Positions 21,447-33,610 of a DNA stretch of 64,000 bases are shown in pieces. The DNA lies in assembly GCA_003255025.1 (NCBI GenBank), contig QANY01009387.1, forward strand, positions 2,666,001 through 2,730,000. Direction: 5' to 3'. A program made the translations under genes and the position numbers. Source of the stretch: Datisca glomerata. Lineage: Eukaryota; Streptophyta; Magnoliopsida; Cucurbitales; Datiscaceae. Under the pieces are notes generated by a model. It did not search any database. It saw nothing but the letters and a program-made list of their open reading frames with translations, and was not told the DNA's origin. Numbering within the stretch: the stretch's first letter is position 1; every line of letters starts with the position of its first letter.

Positions 21447-24400
21447 TCAAGGAGTACCACCTTGCTTCGCCTTAAGTACAAGCTCTTCAGTAGTTGTCCC
21501 TATGATCTCATTAGCACGTTTTAGCGAAACGCAAAAGTAGCGTCCAATTGAGTCCTGAATATAAAGCAAGTGTGAGAAAGAACGATCTGATAAAGAAACA
21601 TCTTCAAAATACACGTTGCCTAAACCGTGGCTAAGATCACATGGTTCTTTCAACTCCACTATATATTTCAATTATTTCATTGATATATATGGGGCATATA
21701 GTGTCTAACCCGGGAAACAATTCCCAACTTCTCTAATTTGTTAACTGCATCATCCACATCAAAGTTGCAACTCTCTCCAAACTCTTCTTTAATCAGTTCC
21801 TCGCACCGCAGATCAAGATCCTACACAACATTATGAAGAAGTCATATATCAGCAATGATAAGAGCAAAACGACTATGTCAATCAAATATTGAGGAAAACT
21901 ATATTGGTAAATATAAGCACAAAAGGTGACGCCCACCTGTCTGGTAGCTTTCCCCTGTTCCATCAGTATAAAGAATGAAATGATTATCTCTTTGACCTGT
22001 TTCAGAAACAAATAAAGTGCTCTTTAAGTTTACTTTAACATGCAAAGCAATATAAGATACTCATAAACCATGACTATTTTTCAGAAAATAGATAAACATC
22101 GGGAAAAGGAAGTGATATAGATAAGCCATCCTATTAGACTACTTGGAAACAATTGCACTACTCTAGCTAGACTTATTGGCGATGCAGCACGTGACAAAAT
22201 CTCAGTTGAAAAGTCCAGTCCTATCAGCAACGAATCAGAGGTACTGGAATCTTAACCAGCAACGAATGAACAAATCTAAACGATGTGGGACAATATTACA
22301 ACACACCCTCCTAGACCACAACACGGTAGCCGAACTAAGCAGCATATTAAACAATCCGAACTAAGCGAACAAAGAGCCAAACTAAAGCGGCACAAACAAA
22401 AGTCCAACCAAACTCTGATTCTAAGTTGAAAAGTCAAGCCCAATCACTCCTTAAAACCTAGATGTTAAAGAAAATGGTACTAGAACCTTATAACTAGCAC
22501 AACATGGGCAGATTTAGGCGATATGACAACGTTCCAACAATTTCAGCCTGCAACTCGTATTTAAATCCAGTTGTAAATCAATGGCATAACTCATTGAATT
22601 TAATTCATGATTATTCAATTTCCATCTCCTAATTACATCACAATTGTCAAAAACTAAACACGCAAAAATATCGAGACAGTCAAGAAACACCATAAAACTT
22701 GGATCAGTCAACAATTCATTCCAATACAGCATATTTCAAAAGAAGAAACATTGGTCATAGAGATGAAATAGACAAAAATTACATCCAATACACAAAAATA
22801 GAGATTCGGGAATAAGATGTGCTGGAGAGTCACTGATAAAAGCATCAAAAGTCAATAGCTAATAAGATTACATCAAAACATCATGCCACACCCCCAAAAT
22901 AAAAGAAAAGAGAACACTTGCCAACTTGCATGATAGAGAATAAACAAAAATGTCATCACAACATACTTCCTGTTGGATCACATCGTCGCACAAGTGAAGA
23001 AGTGTACCCTTTCCACTGTCCAGCTGTTTGTCATACATTGACTGCGTTATTAAGTTCTGATATGTAGCCATGTTTTGCTGAAACCTTCAGGGAGATGAAG
23101 TAACAATTGTTACTAGTAAGCATCTTATTAAATCAAGAAAGAACTAAGCTAGGAATAAATAGACAACCTAGTTATAGCAATTTGATGTCAAATTTGAATA
23201 TAAAACAATACTTGAGAGCACGCAATCAATCTTTTATCACTGATTCACTATAACCATTGTAGAGAATTAATGGCGCAGGCCGGTAGAAAACCATTTCATC
23301 AGGTCAATTCTTTGCATTCTCATCCAATAGTGGATCGACCAGATATTCAGCATAAGACCGTGTGGCACGCTCATTGGTAAATCAGTAACTAGTATGCTCA
23401 CTCATCTAGTTCAAATGAACAAACAAGAGGAACTTTTACGTGAAATATGTCTTTGCACAGTAACCAATCACTGCAGAAAGAACAGCAAAAATGACCCAGA
23501 GGTCCGCTTTAGGCATTTCGACTGAACCAATTAATGCAACCTGTGAATATACACATGATAAGTAAAACTAACAGAGTGACAAATACGAATAACAATACAT
23601 TGAAACATCATTACTATTAAAAAAGAAGAAAACTAACCAGCCCAACTACAGCAGAGACAAGGAACTTGACCCAGTCCATTGGAGTCAATCCTGGGTTTTT
23701 CTTCTCAGGCTGTACAGGTTAAAAATGATCCATGACTTTTAACCATAAACATATCTATATACATGTATGCACGTGTGTGTGAGAGAGAGAGAGAGAGAAC
23801 TTACAAGAACTAATTCCATATCAGCCATTGGAATGTTTTTAAAATGCTTTACATATATACCGCGTTCTGATTTAGACTTGTTACTCGCTCGCCTATAGAA
23901 TTATCACTCTTACATGTCAACATACCATGCAGGATATTTGAAAAAACCAATTAAGGGTAAAATAATAATGTAACCATAATAATAATTCGTCAACAACAAA
24001 AATGCCACTTCGTTGAACCTGATCCTATAGTTAATATTTGACCAGCCAGTTACCCAAAATATCTTGCAACAATTTGTTTAGATTTTTGTAAGATGTAAAC
24101 AATTTCCCCCTTTGGAGGCTATGACAATGACTCAACACTAACAATAAAATGAGCATAAAATTTTATTAAGACTATCCACCAAACTGGCGTACATAAAGTA
24201 AATGCAATATTGCTTTAAGTTTACACTGCTACACATGTAAAACTGAAAACGATAAACTGATGACTAGAAATAACTACCCAGTACCTGTATATGACAATTA
24301 TCCTATCAAATGTAGGTTCTTGTATAGTAATCTTGCTCATCAAGTTGCGAATACTGGAGGATACAGCATAAATGTCATAAACTAGTAGTAACAACTGAAA

Positions 24401-27400
24401 ACTAAGAGCATTAAAATCACAAGGAAAACAATGATAAGTTCAGAGTTTCAATCAACCAAATGTACCAAAAGGCTCAGTGTAAGAGTTTTCAAGTTCTCGC
24501 TTCTTAAAGATAATGTCAATAATAAATTTCTCGCTTGAAACAAGAGAATGAAGGTGAATATCCCAGAATAAAAATTTTGAGAAATAAACTGATGTGTTGC
24601 CATTAAAAAAGGCCAGACAATGCAGGATTAATACAAGGATAAGTTTTAAGAACGATGAAAGAATTAGTAAAAGGACAGAACATCTTCAAGCTTCATCCTC
24701 AATGAAGAATGGAAATGGAGAGTTTCAATACTCATTTATGAAGTCAAATATTTCAAATTCGCGGAAGGCGTCTCTTAAAATGGAAGTGAAACCGGAGGTA
24801 AGTAAACATAACATGACCAAAATCCAACAAAATACCGGACACAATAACCGCAATGGAAACCAAGTATGACCTTATATCCATATTTTCGATACGGATCCGT
24901 TCAACGCATAGGTCATCTTGATCTGCTTCAGAGCCAAGTTCATCATTCTTCTTCTGATCCTTCCGTCTGCTTGGCCTTTTTGACAAAAGCTTTTCTATCC
25001 TACAAACACATAATTAAGGACAAAATAAAAGGGAATTCTTAAAGCTTATTACGTTCAGATGGAGAAGGTCTATAGAGACCAACTTCATATCCTAAATTAA
25101 CATCACCAGGCTCAGCATTCACTGTGGAACCATAAAACTGATATCAAAACATGCTATTTGCGAGTCGCTACCAACAAGAATAAGAAAATACCATTTCATG
25201 TCTAGTAAGGTTAATGTGATTGACCATTTGATTTAAATTATTCAAACCACAACAGTTCAGAATTTCTGTCCAAAACATTTTTAATTACTTCCACATCACG
25301 ACTTGCCTTGTCACTCGTAAAAGATATGCCCAAAAACGTGCAATGATCATGTCCACTTTCTCCAGGAAAAAATAATCAGTTGTTCGATCTATCCCAATAC
25401 CACGTCGGAAGATAATGTACTACAAAAGAAAATTATCCAGATTAGAGAGAGTTCAATGTGCAGATTTAAATTTATAACTTATTTGTTCTGTGTTCCCACA
25501 AAGCTGATGTAATAAATTGCAAATCAACATAAGTGAATGTCTGCATGCACTTCTATGCCAACCATCAAAACATAGTATGATTAAATAACTTTGTTTCCAT
25601 AAAAAAAACATCAAAAGAATCAATTTGTAATAAGCACACAGTTTTGATATCTAATAACCCTATAATCAAACTTTGAAACTGATATTGAGAATGCAAGTAA
25701 ATATATACTTCCAAAGGAATTGCAGTAGACCATTTCATGTAAGGATATTGTGTGAGGTGACAGCCAATGACTTCCAAGGAGGCAAATAAGAGAAACCCTA
25801 AATATCAACAGGCCTTCATATAAGGATATTGTGTGAGGTGACAGCCAATGACTTCCAAGGAGGCAAATAAGAGAATCCCTAAATATCAACAGGCCTTCAT
25901 ATAAGGATACTGTGTGAGGTGACAGCCAATGACTTCCAAGGAGGCAAATAAGAGAAACCCTAATTATCAACAGGTCACAAATACACGAAAAGACTAGATA
26001 GAAAGAGAAGTTACAATTGCAATAAATTCTGATATTGGGGAACTTGGTCCTTGAAATAACCAATAACCACAAAGCCGGTAATTTGCTTAAGAAACTTCAG
26101 CTTGCAATTATTATTGTATTAAGAATCATACCTTATCTGAAAAATCAGGAAGGTTTTCTTGAGGATGCTCTGCAAAATATTTCTTCAAAAGATTCTTGTC
26201 AAGCTACGTTGGTTTCAACACAAACAGGAATCGATAAGAAAGAAGATCATGTGAAAACATCAAAGCATATCTACATCAAGAGTCCTTTACTTGTGCTTTT
26301 CAGCTCTTGCAATTCAAAATACTAACTTCAAATACCTATGCTAATATACAACCTTGGACTCATCAACTTTGATGGGTAGATTTAGGAGATACTGCCCAGA
26401 AAGTGCAATATCAACCTCCTCATTGGTTGTTATCTTGAAATTGCTCTTTTCCATCACCTGTCAAAAATTTTACAAAATTCCAGTAAATTTCATAATAAGT
26501 AGTGTCTTATAATTTAAAGAAGATAAATAATTGGAATTTTGTCTAATAAAAGTATTGATTACGGAGAGGGTTTTCTTTAGCGACTAAGTGGCCTTGGATG
26601 CATAACTCTTATCATGGTGGGTGTTTCTTCCTCCACTCCTCTTCCTTTTATTTTTTTATCCACCCCCAAAAGCATAAAATGGGGTACGCATAGTACCTGA
26701 AATAAATATGTTAAGAAATTCTGTTCAAGAACGTCAATTTCATCAAATGATAGATTCTGCTGCTCCAATTTCTGAGCTCCATGGACCGGATCAAAGAGAG
26801 AGTAGAGTTGCTGATAGCATATTGAATTCAGTTTAGAACGATGAGTAGAAAATAGCAAAATGCCATATCAAGTAACAAAACAATTCACATCCCAATGAAG
26901 TGCTTCTATTAACAGAGTCAATAAGATAAGAAAATACCATTAAATCCTCAAATTGTAGAAGATACCAAGCCCGAATAGTGTACTCAACTCTCTTGCAGAG
27001 CTTTAAGAACTCAGCCCGATCAGAGCCATGCTCTGGAAACAAATTAAAATGACAAGGTCCAGGCAGATACAAAAGTAATTCAGTGATTTATAAAGAGCTG
27101 AATTGGCACCGACATCAATTTGGAAGAACGAAATCGTATTAGGGCCTACTCCAAATGAACTGATACAATTCATTGGATTATCAGAAACTGACTTGCAAAT
27201 AAAAATATGAACAATGACGACCGTTACAAATATTTCAGAAGATCAAATGAATTCGCAGGGAGGAAAAAGAATTTTAGCTACATCATGGAAGGCTTTGAAA
27301 ACAACTTAAAATATAAGAATGAAAAGGTGGGTTGTGGACGAACCAATAAGATTAGCTAATGTCATAATAAGCTTTGGCTTCAGAATTGGAATGACGGATT

Positions 27401-27440
27401 CGCGCTCCAATCGAATTACTTCCTTCTTTCTCTGCTCCAT
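21447..27440 (-). CDS. DUF3754 protein, paralogue 2, intact
   Basis: Fifteen exons: 27344-27440, 26938-27032, 26697-26810, 26353-26457, 26132-26203, 25307-25419, 24871-24999, 24285-24353, 23805-23892, 23638-23709, 23440-23540, 22967-23084, 21937-21996, 21710-21820, 21447-21554. They total 1452 nt, or 483 residues, with no stop or frame break. It starts [20 protein letters not shown] and ends [10 protein letters not shown]. Blocks include [58 protein letters not shown] and [20 protein letters not shown]. Two hydrophobic segments (about 305-325 and 332-350) suggest a membrane protein. The family (DUF3754, related to animal TMEM143) includes Arabidopsis At3g19340; its role is not established. 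Intron 6 uses a GC donor (AAG|GCAAGT); the others fit GT-AG. Intron 5 carries an 81-bp repeat array. Confidence 0.92.
22140..22540. repeat. Diverged direct repeat in intron 12 of DUF3754 paralogue 2
   Basis: AGTTGAAAAGTCCAGTCC (22203) and AGTTGAAAAGTCAAGCCC (22424) each begin a stretch with similar later words (TACTGGAATCTTA and TACTAGAACCTTA; GATGTGGGACAAT and CATGGGCAGATTT). This suggests an old tandem copy or a small inserted repeat within the roughly 970-bp intron. The family was not recognised. Confidence 0.35.
25741..25974. repeat. 81-bp tandem repeat, nearly 3 copies, in intron 5 of DUF3754 paralogue 2
   Basis: Units start at 25741, 25822 and 25903 with AAGGATATTGTGTGAGGTGA and differ by only a few bases. 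The unit is 27 codons long and open on the minus strand, so it makes a spurious repeat ORF, but it lies between exons 5 and 6 and is not part of the conserved protein. The near identity indicates recent duplication. Confidence 0.95.
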
Positions 27441-28555
27441 TATAGGAGGCGATATTACTACAAAACTACTTTCTCTCTCACTCTATATCTCGATGTTCAA
27501 AGCCCGGAAGAGCTTCAGAAGAAGACAGAGATAGCCGAGATTCGGAAGAAAACGAAAAGCGAATGAGATTCGTGAAGTGAATAACAAGGTTTTGTTTTGT
27601 TTCCTAATTAAGATGGTTAAATGCTTTTCAAGCACAGGCAAACTGGACAGATCCTCCCTGAACACAATTAACTTGGCTCACTTGCCGTTATTTAAATCAA
27701 TTGCAATTACATTAACACTTCTTTATTAATTGAAATATTTTCCAGGCGTTTTATCTAATATTTTAATTATTTTTCTAATATTTTATTTTGCCAAAATTAT
27801 AAATTTTGTGTGAATGCCAGAACTTAATTACTCTCTAAATTCTGACGTGAAACAAAATAAATACTTTTTTAAACTACAAAATAAATTGAAGAAGACGAAA
27901 GATTTTTATCAAAATAGAGAAGCAAATACAAATAAAATAAAACGAATGGTGAACAGATTGCGACAGCCGACAACCATTATTTACCCGGGTATTAATCAGA
28001 CCGACACGACCGTACAAAAAGCTTTTCAGGTAAGATTTTGGGAGGGGGTGGGGGTTCTTTAAATGGACACTACTCTCTTTGCCTTAGTCGACGATCAAAG
28101 ACCTCTTCCTTCTTTTGACTTCATGCACTAACTACCACGACAACACCCACCCTAATCACATAAACTTATATTAATACTTCAATTTTACCTTACCAGAGCA
28201 TCCATCCCACTACGAGAAATGTGAAAAAAATAAGTCATTAGATTCAATCAACAATCAACTAACCGCCAGAGAATCAGTTTCACCGACAGGACACCATGAG
28301 AACCTGTTGAAACATTCAATAATAACAATTCTTTTCCTGAAAATTGTCCAATTTCAAGAGCATTTAAATGCTCAGCAGTCGCACAATTTATTAAGATAAA
28401 CATCAGTTACAAAAAAAGTTACATTACACCAAATCAAAAGGTGCAGAACTAGAAAACAAAAACGTTTCTGTCCAATCTTCGACATCATCTGATTTAAACT
28501 ATAATTATTCTAAAATCACAAGTGACAGCAGTATAGCAAAACAACCCCATCATCT
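27441..28555. other. Spacer between DUF3754 paralogue 2 and the Rieske gene
   Basis: Both neighbours are on the minus strand. The spacer contains the 3' UTR of the Rieske gene and the promoter of paralogue 2. 27690-27790 is very AT-rich. A CCCGGG-containing stretch around 27980 and a G-run at 28039-28056 stand out. No gene was recognised. Confidence 0.45.
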
Positions 28556-30738
28556 TCAACCAATCATTAGCTTGTTCTCCTCCAAAAAGCTGTATGTGGG
28601 TACCTCCAAATTGTATGGTGCCGGCCCCTTTCGGATCCTCCCAGATATATCATAATGGGAACCGTGACATGGGCAAAACCATCCCCCAAAATCACCAGCA
28701 TTTGGCAGGGGAATGCAACCAAGATGTGTGCAGACCCCAACAACAATAAGCCATTCTGGGTCCTTAACCCTTTCAGAATCAGGCTGCGGATCACGAAGAG
28801 ACCCAATGTCAACACTGTTTGCAAGCTCAATGTCCTCGTTTGTACGGCGCCTGATGAAGACTGGCTTACCACGCCACTTGACAGTAACAGTAGAACCGGG
28901 CTCAATGCTTGAGAGGTCAACCTCAAGCGATGCCATTGCAAGAACATCCTTGCTGGCTGACATGCTTAGCACAAACTTGAGGACAAGAAGACGGATCAAA
29001 GAAGCATAGACAAACCGACCACCTGTCAGGACAAAATAGGCAAATGCACGCTTGCTGGGGTCACCAGGAGGAAATCGCTCATGATTGTACTCATCATAAA
29101 CTATCTTAGAGGTAGGGTTCTTGATAGCCGCCACTGTTGGGGGAACATCTGGAACTAAATCATTTTCCTTTGTTGCGGCAAGCGAATCAGAAGCAAAACC
29201 TGGAACAGCCAGAAATTCAGGCTGAAGAATTATTAGACTAAACAACATCAAAACTCAGGACTATGTATGAGGTGATCAACTTACAACTAATAGTAGAAGT
29301 CAACCACTAACATTAGGGACAATTGAGGTTGGCCAGTGGTTTAAGGCCGTTCCACATATTCCTCTAGGGAATGGGTTTTACCCCCATAACCCCCCCCCCC
29401 CCCCTAAAAAAAGAATACTATCTAATTTTGACAAAAAAAAGCCCATTAATATTAGCAAATCATTGTTACGGAACAATAAACAGACACAGAGCTCAGTATC
29501 AGTGCACAACTCGCTGCATGACCAGAAAATCATTTTAATCAGCTTATATCCAACTGTCAACAATTAATTTCTTCATACAGAGTATCTAAGCCAGGAAAAA
29601 GGGGGGCGTCGAGAGAAAGATAAACCTTATCCAAATATAAATGTTTTTATTAAAAGAAAAATGATAACATATTTCTCTCCAGCTATCAACACATTCCATA
29701 GGTTCAGATGCTCCTCCGATAGGGCCATTAGCCTTCCTCGTGTTTAATCCAGATTCGAGTGATATATATCAGGAATGATTTTGAGTTAAGAGTAAATGCA
29801 GTGAACACTGAGCACGATCTATACTAGGTGAACAATATGGAATTTATTATTGTGCCAAGTACTATTGTATAGAAATGCATCCACTACTGCATTGACAAAT
29901 TTCACAAGGGATGAAGAAGAATTTTCAATTCAACTCCATGCATGATTTTTTAGGACCTGATGCACAAGGAGGATTCACATCTCAAATTAAAAATGGAGAA
30001 CGGGATCACTTATTCTTAAACCATTCAAATGAGAAAACTAATATGGCATGCAGCCCAACCGAATGTAAGCATTTTTATTCTGAGTGTCTGCATCTACCTC
30101 CATAATAAAGCCAAACTCTGAAAGTTTAAAGCATCAACTTATTCATATCCAGAACTTCATAGTCAACGTTTTTTCTTCTATTTTTCATATTACCACACCT
30201 CTTTAATTGTACCCTGCCCTAAAGAGGGATAAATTTTAGTGATTTTTTATGTGTAAATAGTAATAGTATGTACTAATGAACGAGCAAAGCTAAGAACACA
30301 TAGCTTATAAAATAACAATGTGAACAGAATAACCCCCAATATTTATCTTCTAAATTGCACATCCAATTAAGGCGACAGAATACCAGTGCCAAGGTATCAC
30401 AAATGTCAATTACGCTATTCAATTTCGCTAAACAGAAACAGTAAGGCCAACCTACAACCCAGTAATGGAGTAACAAGGGAGCGATGAAACAAGAGACGAT
30501 ATCAACATGGATGATGAAGCATAACAATTAGGAAAGTCGAACCCTAACCTCTATGAGGAAGGTTAAACTGAGGTGTGAAAGGAAAGTTTTTGGAGAAGCC
30601 TGCGGATCTCGGATCATTGGGAAGCGATAGATCACCGCCGTTGATCAGATTCTGAGAGGCGACAAACGATGCAGCCTGAGTAGGCCTCAATTGAGACGAA
30701 CAGAGAGAAGATAGCCTCCTGGCTGCAACCTTCAACAT
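28556..30738 (-). CDS. Cytochrome b-c1 complex Rieske iron-sulfur subunit, mitochondrial
   Basis: There are two exons, 30549-30738 and 28556-29199, with a GT-AG intron of 1349 bp inside a Gly codon, giving 277 residues. It is the [2Fe-2S] subunit of respiratory complex III and passes electrons from ubiquinol to cytochrome c1. The N-terminus [20 protein letters not shown] is basic and Ser-rich, as in a mitochondrial presequence. A single membrane span covers about 116-142 ([16 protein letters not shown]...). The cluster motifs are CTHLGC (Cys220, His222, Cys225) and CPCHGSH (Cys239, Cys241, His242). All cluster-ligand Cys and His residues and the disulfide Cys pair are present. The C-terminus is a normal KLMIG. 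A SINE-like insertion sits in the intron. The chloroplast Rieske protein (PetC) is ruled out by the presequence and the surrounding residues. Confidence 0.96.
29325..29420 (+). mobile_element. tRNA-derived SINE-like fragment in the Rieske intron
   Basis: TTGGCCAGTGGTTTAAGGC fits a Pol III A box (TGGCnnAGTGG), and GGGTTTTACCCCC about 35 bp later fits a B box (GGTTCGAnnCC) after CG decay. A run of 15 C and then A7 follow. The order and spacing suit a tRNA-related SINE head. The 3' part and target duplications were not identified, and it could also be a tRNA relic. Confidence 0.4.
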
Positions 30739-32499
30739 ATTGATCTACAAAGCCTTCGAATTCGTTATCAGTTTCCAAACTTCCAATTCTCTGAATAACG
30801 AATTGGGCCTCGCGAATTTTGGGAGAGCAATAATCGGGATCAGCTCTTCTTTCTGTCTCTTTTTTAATTTTCTTTTTCTCCCTTCCCAGCAAAGGTGAGA
30901 GGAGGGGACATAAGTTTGTTTAAGCGGTGGCTCCGATTTTGACACGTCATTACGCCGTGGATATATTAAGGGGAAAATTGCACATTACAGGTACTGTACA
31001 TGGGCTAAATTTGTCCGATCATCTATAGTAACTAATACTGTAGAAGGACCCTTAGTTAGGATCAAAGTAAAAACACTTTGTCTTGTTTAAATTTTGCAAT
31101 TACAAAACCCTTCACAATTTTTAGCTAATTTCTTTTTTTAATTCCAAGGGATTTGGGGAAGCGTGACATGTTTGATACGGATCAAGTGGTGTTGGGTAAG
31201 GGTGGAGGGTGTTTAACCAATAATAGTTAATATATTGTTTACATTTTAACATGTTTAAAATCAAGCTAACTTCTTATACAAAATTTACTAGTCTCAAAGC
31301 ATGTAAACTTGAAATAGACATTTATTTTCTTTCAAGAACCATTTAACACACGATGGCTGGGAAAATATTGAATTAGTGGATTTATATAAAAAAAATTGAT
31401 AAAATATCAATTATATATTATAGAAACTAAAAGTTAATTTAAATGAAATGTCACATGAAAATAAGTACATGAAAAACTTATTAAAAATGGTAATATATTT
31501 ACAAGAAACAGGTGTGAATGATGTATACGAGGTGCTCAATTTAATAGATTTTATGTAACATTGTGAAATTGAAAAAAAAACTAAAGAGCATGTACCATGG
31601 GCTAAACATTCTTTTATTTAATATAAGTTAAATAATGAGATACGAGCGTAAAAGACACATGAATGTGACTTAGAATATGGAGATAACGTGAATTGAATTT
31701 ATTTAATTGACTAAAACTACAATGAATTACAACAAGCAAAACACGTAAGAACGACTGACGCAGTTGAACAAGTTTAAACATGTAAACAATGGACTAAATT
31801 ATATTAGTTGATGTTGGGCCCCAAAGACAAGATCAAACACAAAATCATTACAAAGTATTCTCTGAAAGAATCCCTGATTGTAGGCCGATAATATGGAAAT
31901 AAACCTTTTGATAAGGATGTTTTAGCCCAACAAGGAAACTGCAAATGTAAAATAGTGCACAAAAAGTAGACCATATGCATGAGAGAAGAAGGCGGCGTGC
32001 AAGGAAGGTCAACTAATATTCTAGTAAGTGGTATGTTAACCAAGCTTGACGTAATTTCACAAGAAAAGATGATTATGGAACAATCGTAACTACACTCTAA
32101 GACTGACTTAGGCATCACACATCCTTAAACAACACCACACCGTCGTTTTAAGAGTTTTTATAACTTTGTTTTATAGTTTTTTCTTATTTTAGGTGTTCGA
32201 GAGATGAGAGATTGATCAACGAAGTCTCGTTGAGATTTTCGACTGTCACAAATTTGTGCTTTTCAGCGAGAGCCATATGTACAACTTGAAGTTCTCTCAT
32301 TACATGACTAGTTTGCATAAACGATTGTATAGACAAGTATGACCATGCTGCGAAGACGTATGAGCATTTACTTGAAAACCGATACCATGCCCATCGCGTA
32401 TAAATGGGTGACATATCTTAAACATGTGTCCGACATCATCATACAAACTAACCAAGTAGACTGAGTTGAGGGAAGAAAAATAGTTGGAAAAAAGTTACG
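30739..32499. other. Rieske promoter region followed by AT-rich spacer with a MULE-type end
   Basis: 30739-30960 should contain the 5' UTR and promoter of the Rieske gene (minus strand). At 30968 GGGGAAAATTGCACATTACA begins a stretch that resembles the left terminal region of a MULE (compare 3356 and 8528 read on the minus strand), including GAAGGACCCTTAG near 31045. No matching right end was seen. From about 31130 to 32499 I see no recognisable coding sequence. Confidence 0.4.
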
Positions 32500-32818
32500 A
32501 TCAAATTTCCTCGACCCGAAGAAGTAAAGAAGCCAAGAGAATGGTTGATTTCATTCACATATGTGGATTTGGAAGGAGTACATTTATCCTCACAAAATGG
32601 TGCACTTGTGAGTTCTATTCAGTTTTCCGATTATATCTAGTCCAAATGGTATTGGTCGACCAAGGTAGTTCAGCCAATGTGATGTTTGAAACCACTACGG
32701 CAATGATGAGACTGATTTAGAGGTAAACGAAGCATTGTAATCTTAACTGGGATTCGATGAGAGTTCAACTTATTGATTTATCAAAAAACTAAACGAAATG
32801 TCGAAATCATGAAGCTAT
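32500..32818 (+). pseudogene. Ty3/gypsy gag-protease fragment, cut by the copia insertion
   Basis: Two frames give DLEGVHLSSQNGALVSSIQF and then, after a slip near 32640, VQMVLVDQGSSANVMF. The latter is the protease/gag junction motif (VLVDQGSSA) of plant gypsy elements. The copia 5' LTR starts at 32819 within or just after this fragment. No reverse transcriptase of this element is present in the window. Confidence 0.6.
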
Positions 32819-33610
32819 TGTTGGAGCTAATTGAGTTAGATACTTTATTAAGTAAAGCTAAGCTAAGTGTAAGTATGTGAATGAAAATTAAAAAGAAATG
32901 ACAATGTGAGTAGAAAAAAATAAGTGTGCCACATGCATGTGGAACTCCAATTTTTTAGTTCATGTTTGATTATGTGTATTAGCAGTTGAGGGTGCATAAT
33001 TGTATAGACCAAGTCAATATCACATGTCCATTATATAGATGGCAGTTTCTAAGGAAACTGCCCATCGATTGCTATTTGTCCACAAAGAGGCAGTTTCATA
33101 GTGAAACTACCACCTTCGTGCAATTAAGGGGAGGTGTGGGATTTTTTATAAGAAAAAATCATCCTCTCTCTTAATAAAGGTGGAATGTTATTCCATAGTG
33201 GGAGAGTTGTTTGGAAAGACCATTTTTTTACGTCAAGTGCAATTAAAGCAACAATTTTCATCCATTTTTCTCAAGTCAAATTTTATGTCAATTTTTTCGT
33301 GAGTCTAAGAGAGAGAGAAATAATGTTCGGGTTCTGTGAGGATCGAAGCTTCATTTGCTATGTCTTTGTTAATGGTGGTTGTATCCTGCAGAGACGTTCA
33401 CCGTACTCTCCAAGTAAACTGTGGAGGGTGAAAATTCATCTTTAGGACATTGCTATAGCAAGCCTCTACCGATTTAATTTTCTGTTTTCCGTTTGTAATT
33501 TTTCATTTAATTGTTCTATAATCATTCAGTTATATTATTCATATATAATTGTTCCATTACAATTTAATCCAAGTATTTTATTTGTTCACTATTGCTCTAC
33601 GGTTCCAACA
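32819..33610 (+). repeat. 5' LTR of the copia element
   Basis: Starts TGTTGGAGCTAATTGAG and ends TCTACGGTTCCAACA. Candidate promoter elements are ATTATATAG (about 33034) and TTAATAAAGG (about 33170, which also contains AATAAA). A CTTTAG-ending block at 33432-33445 is complementary to the leader immediately after the LTR. Confidence 0.95.

Noticed and set aside
25620..26072. 150-residue minus-strand frame with internal 27-residue repeats
   Set aside because: It lies in intron 5 of the DUF3754 gene and is produced by the 81-bp tandem repeat, not a conserved protein.
28567..29009. Open frames overlapping the Rieske exon in other frames
   Set aside because: They are shadows of the Rieske coding exon, which has all cluster ligands.
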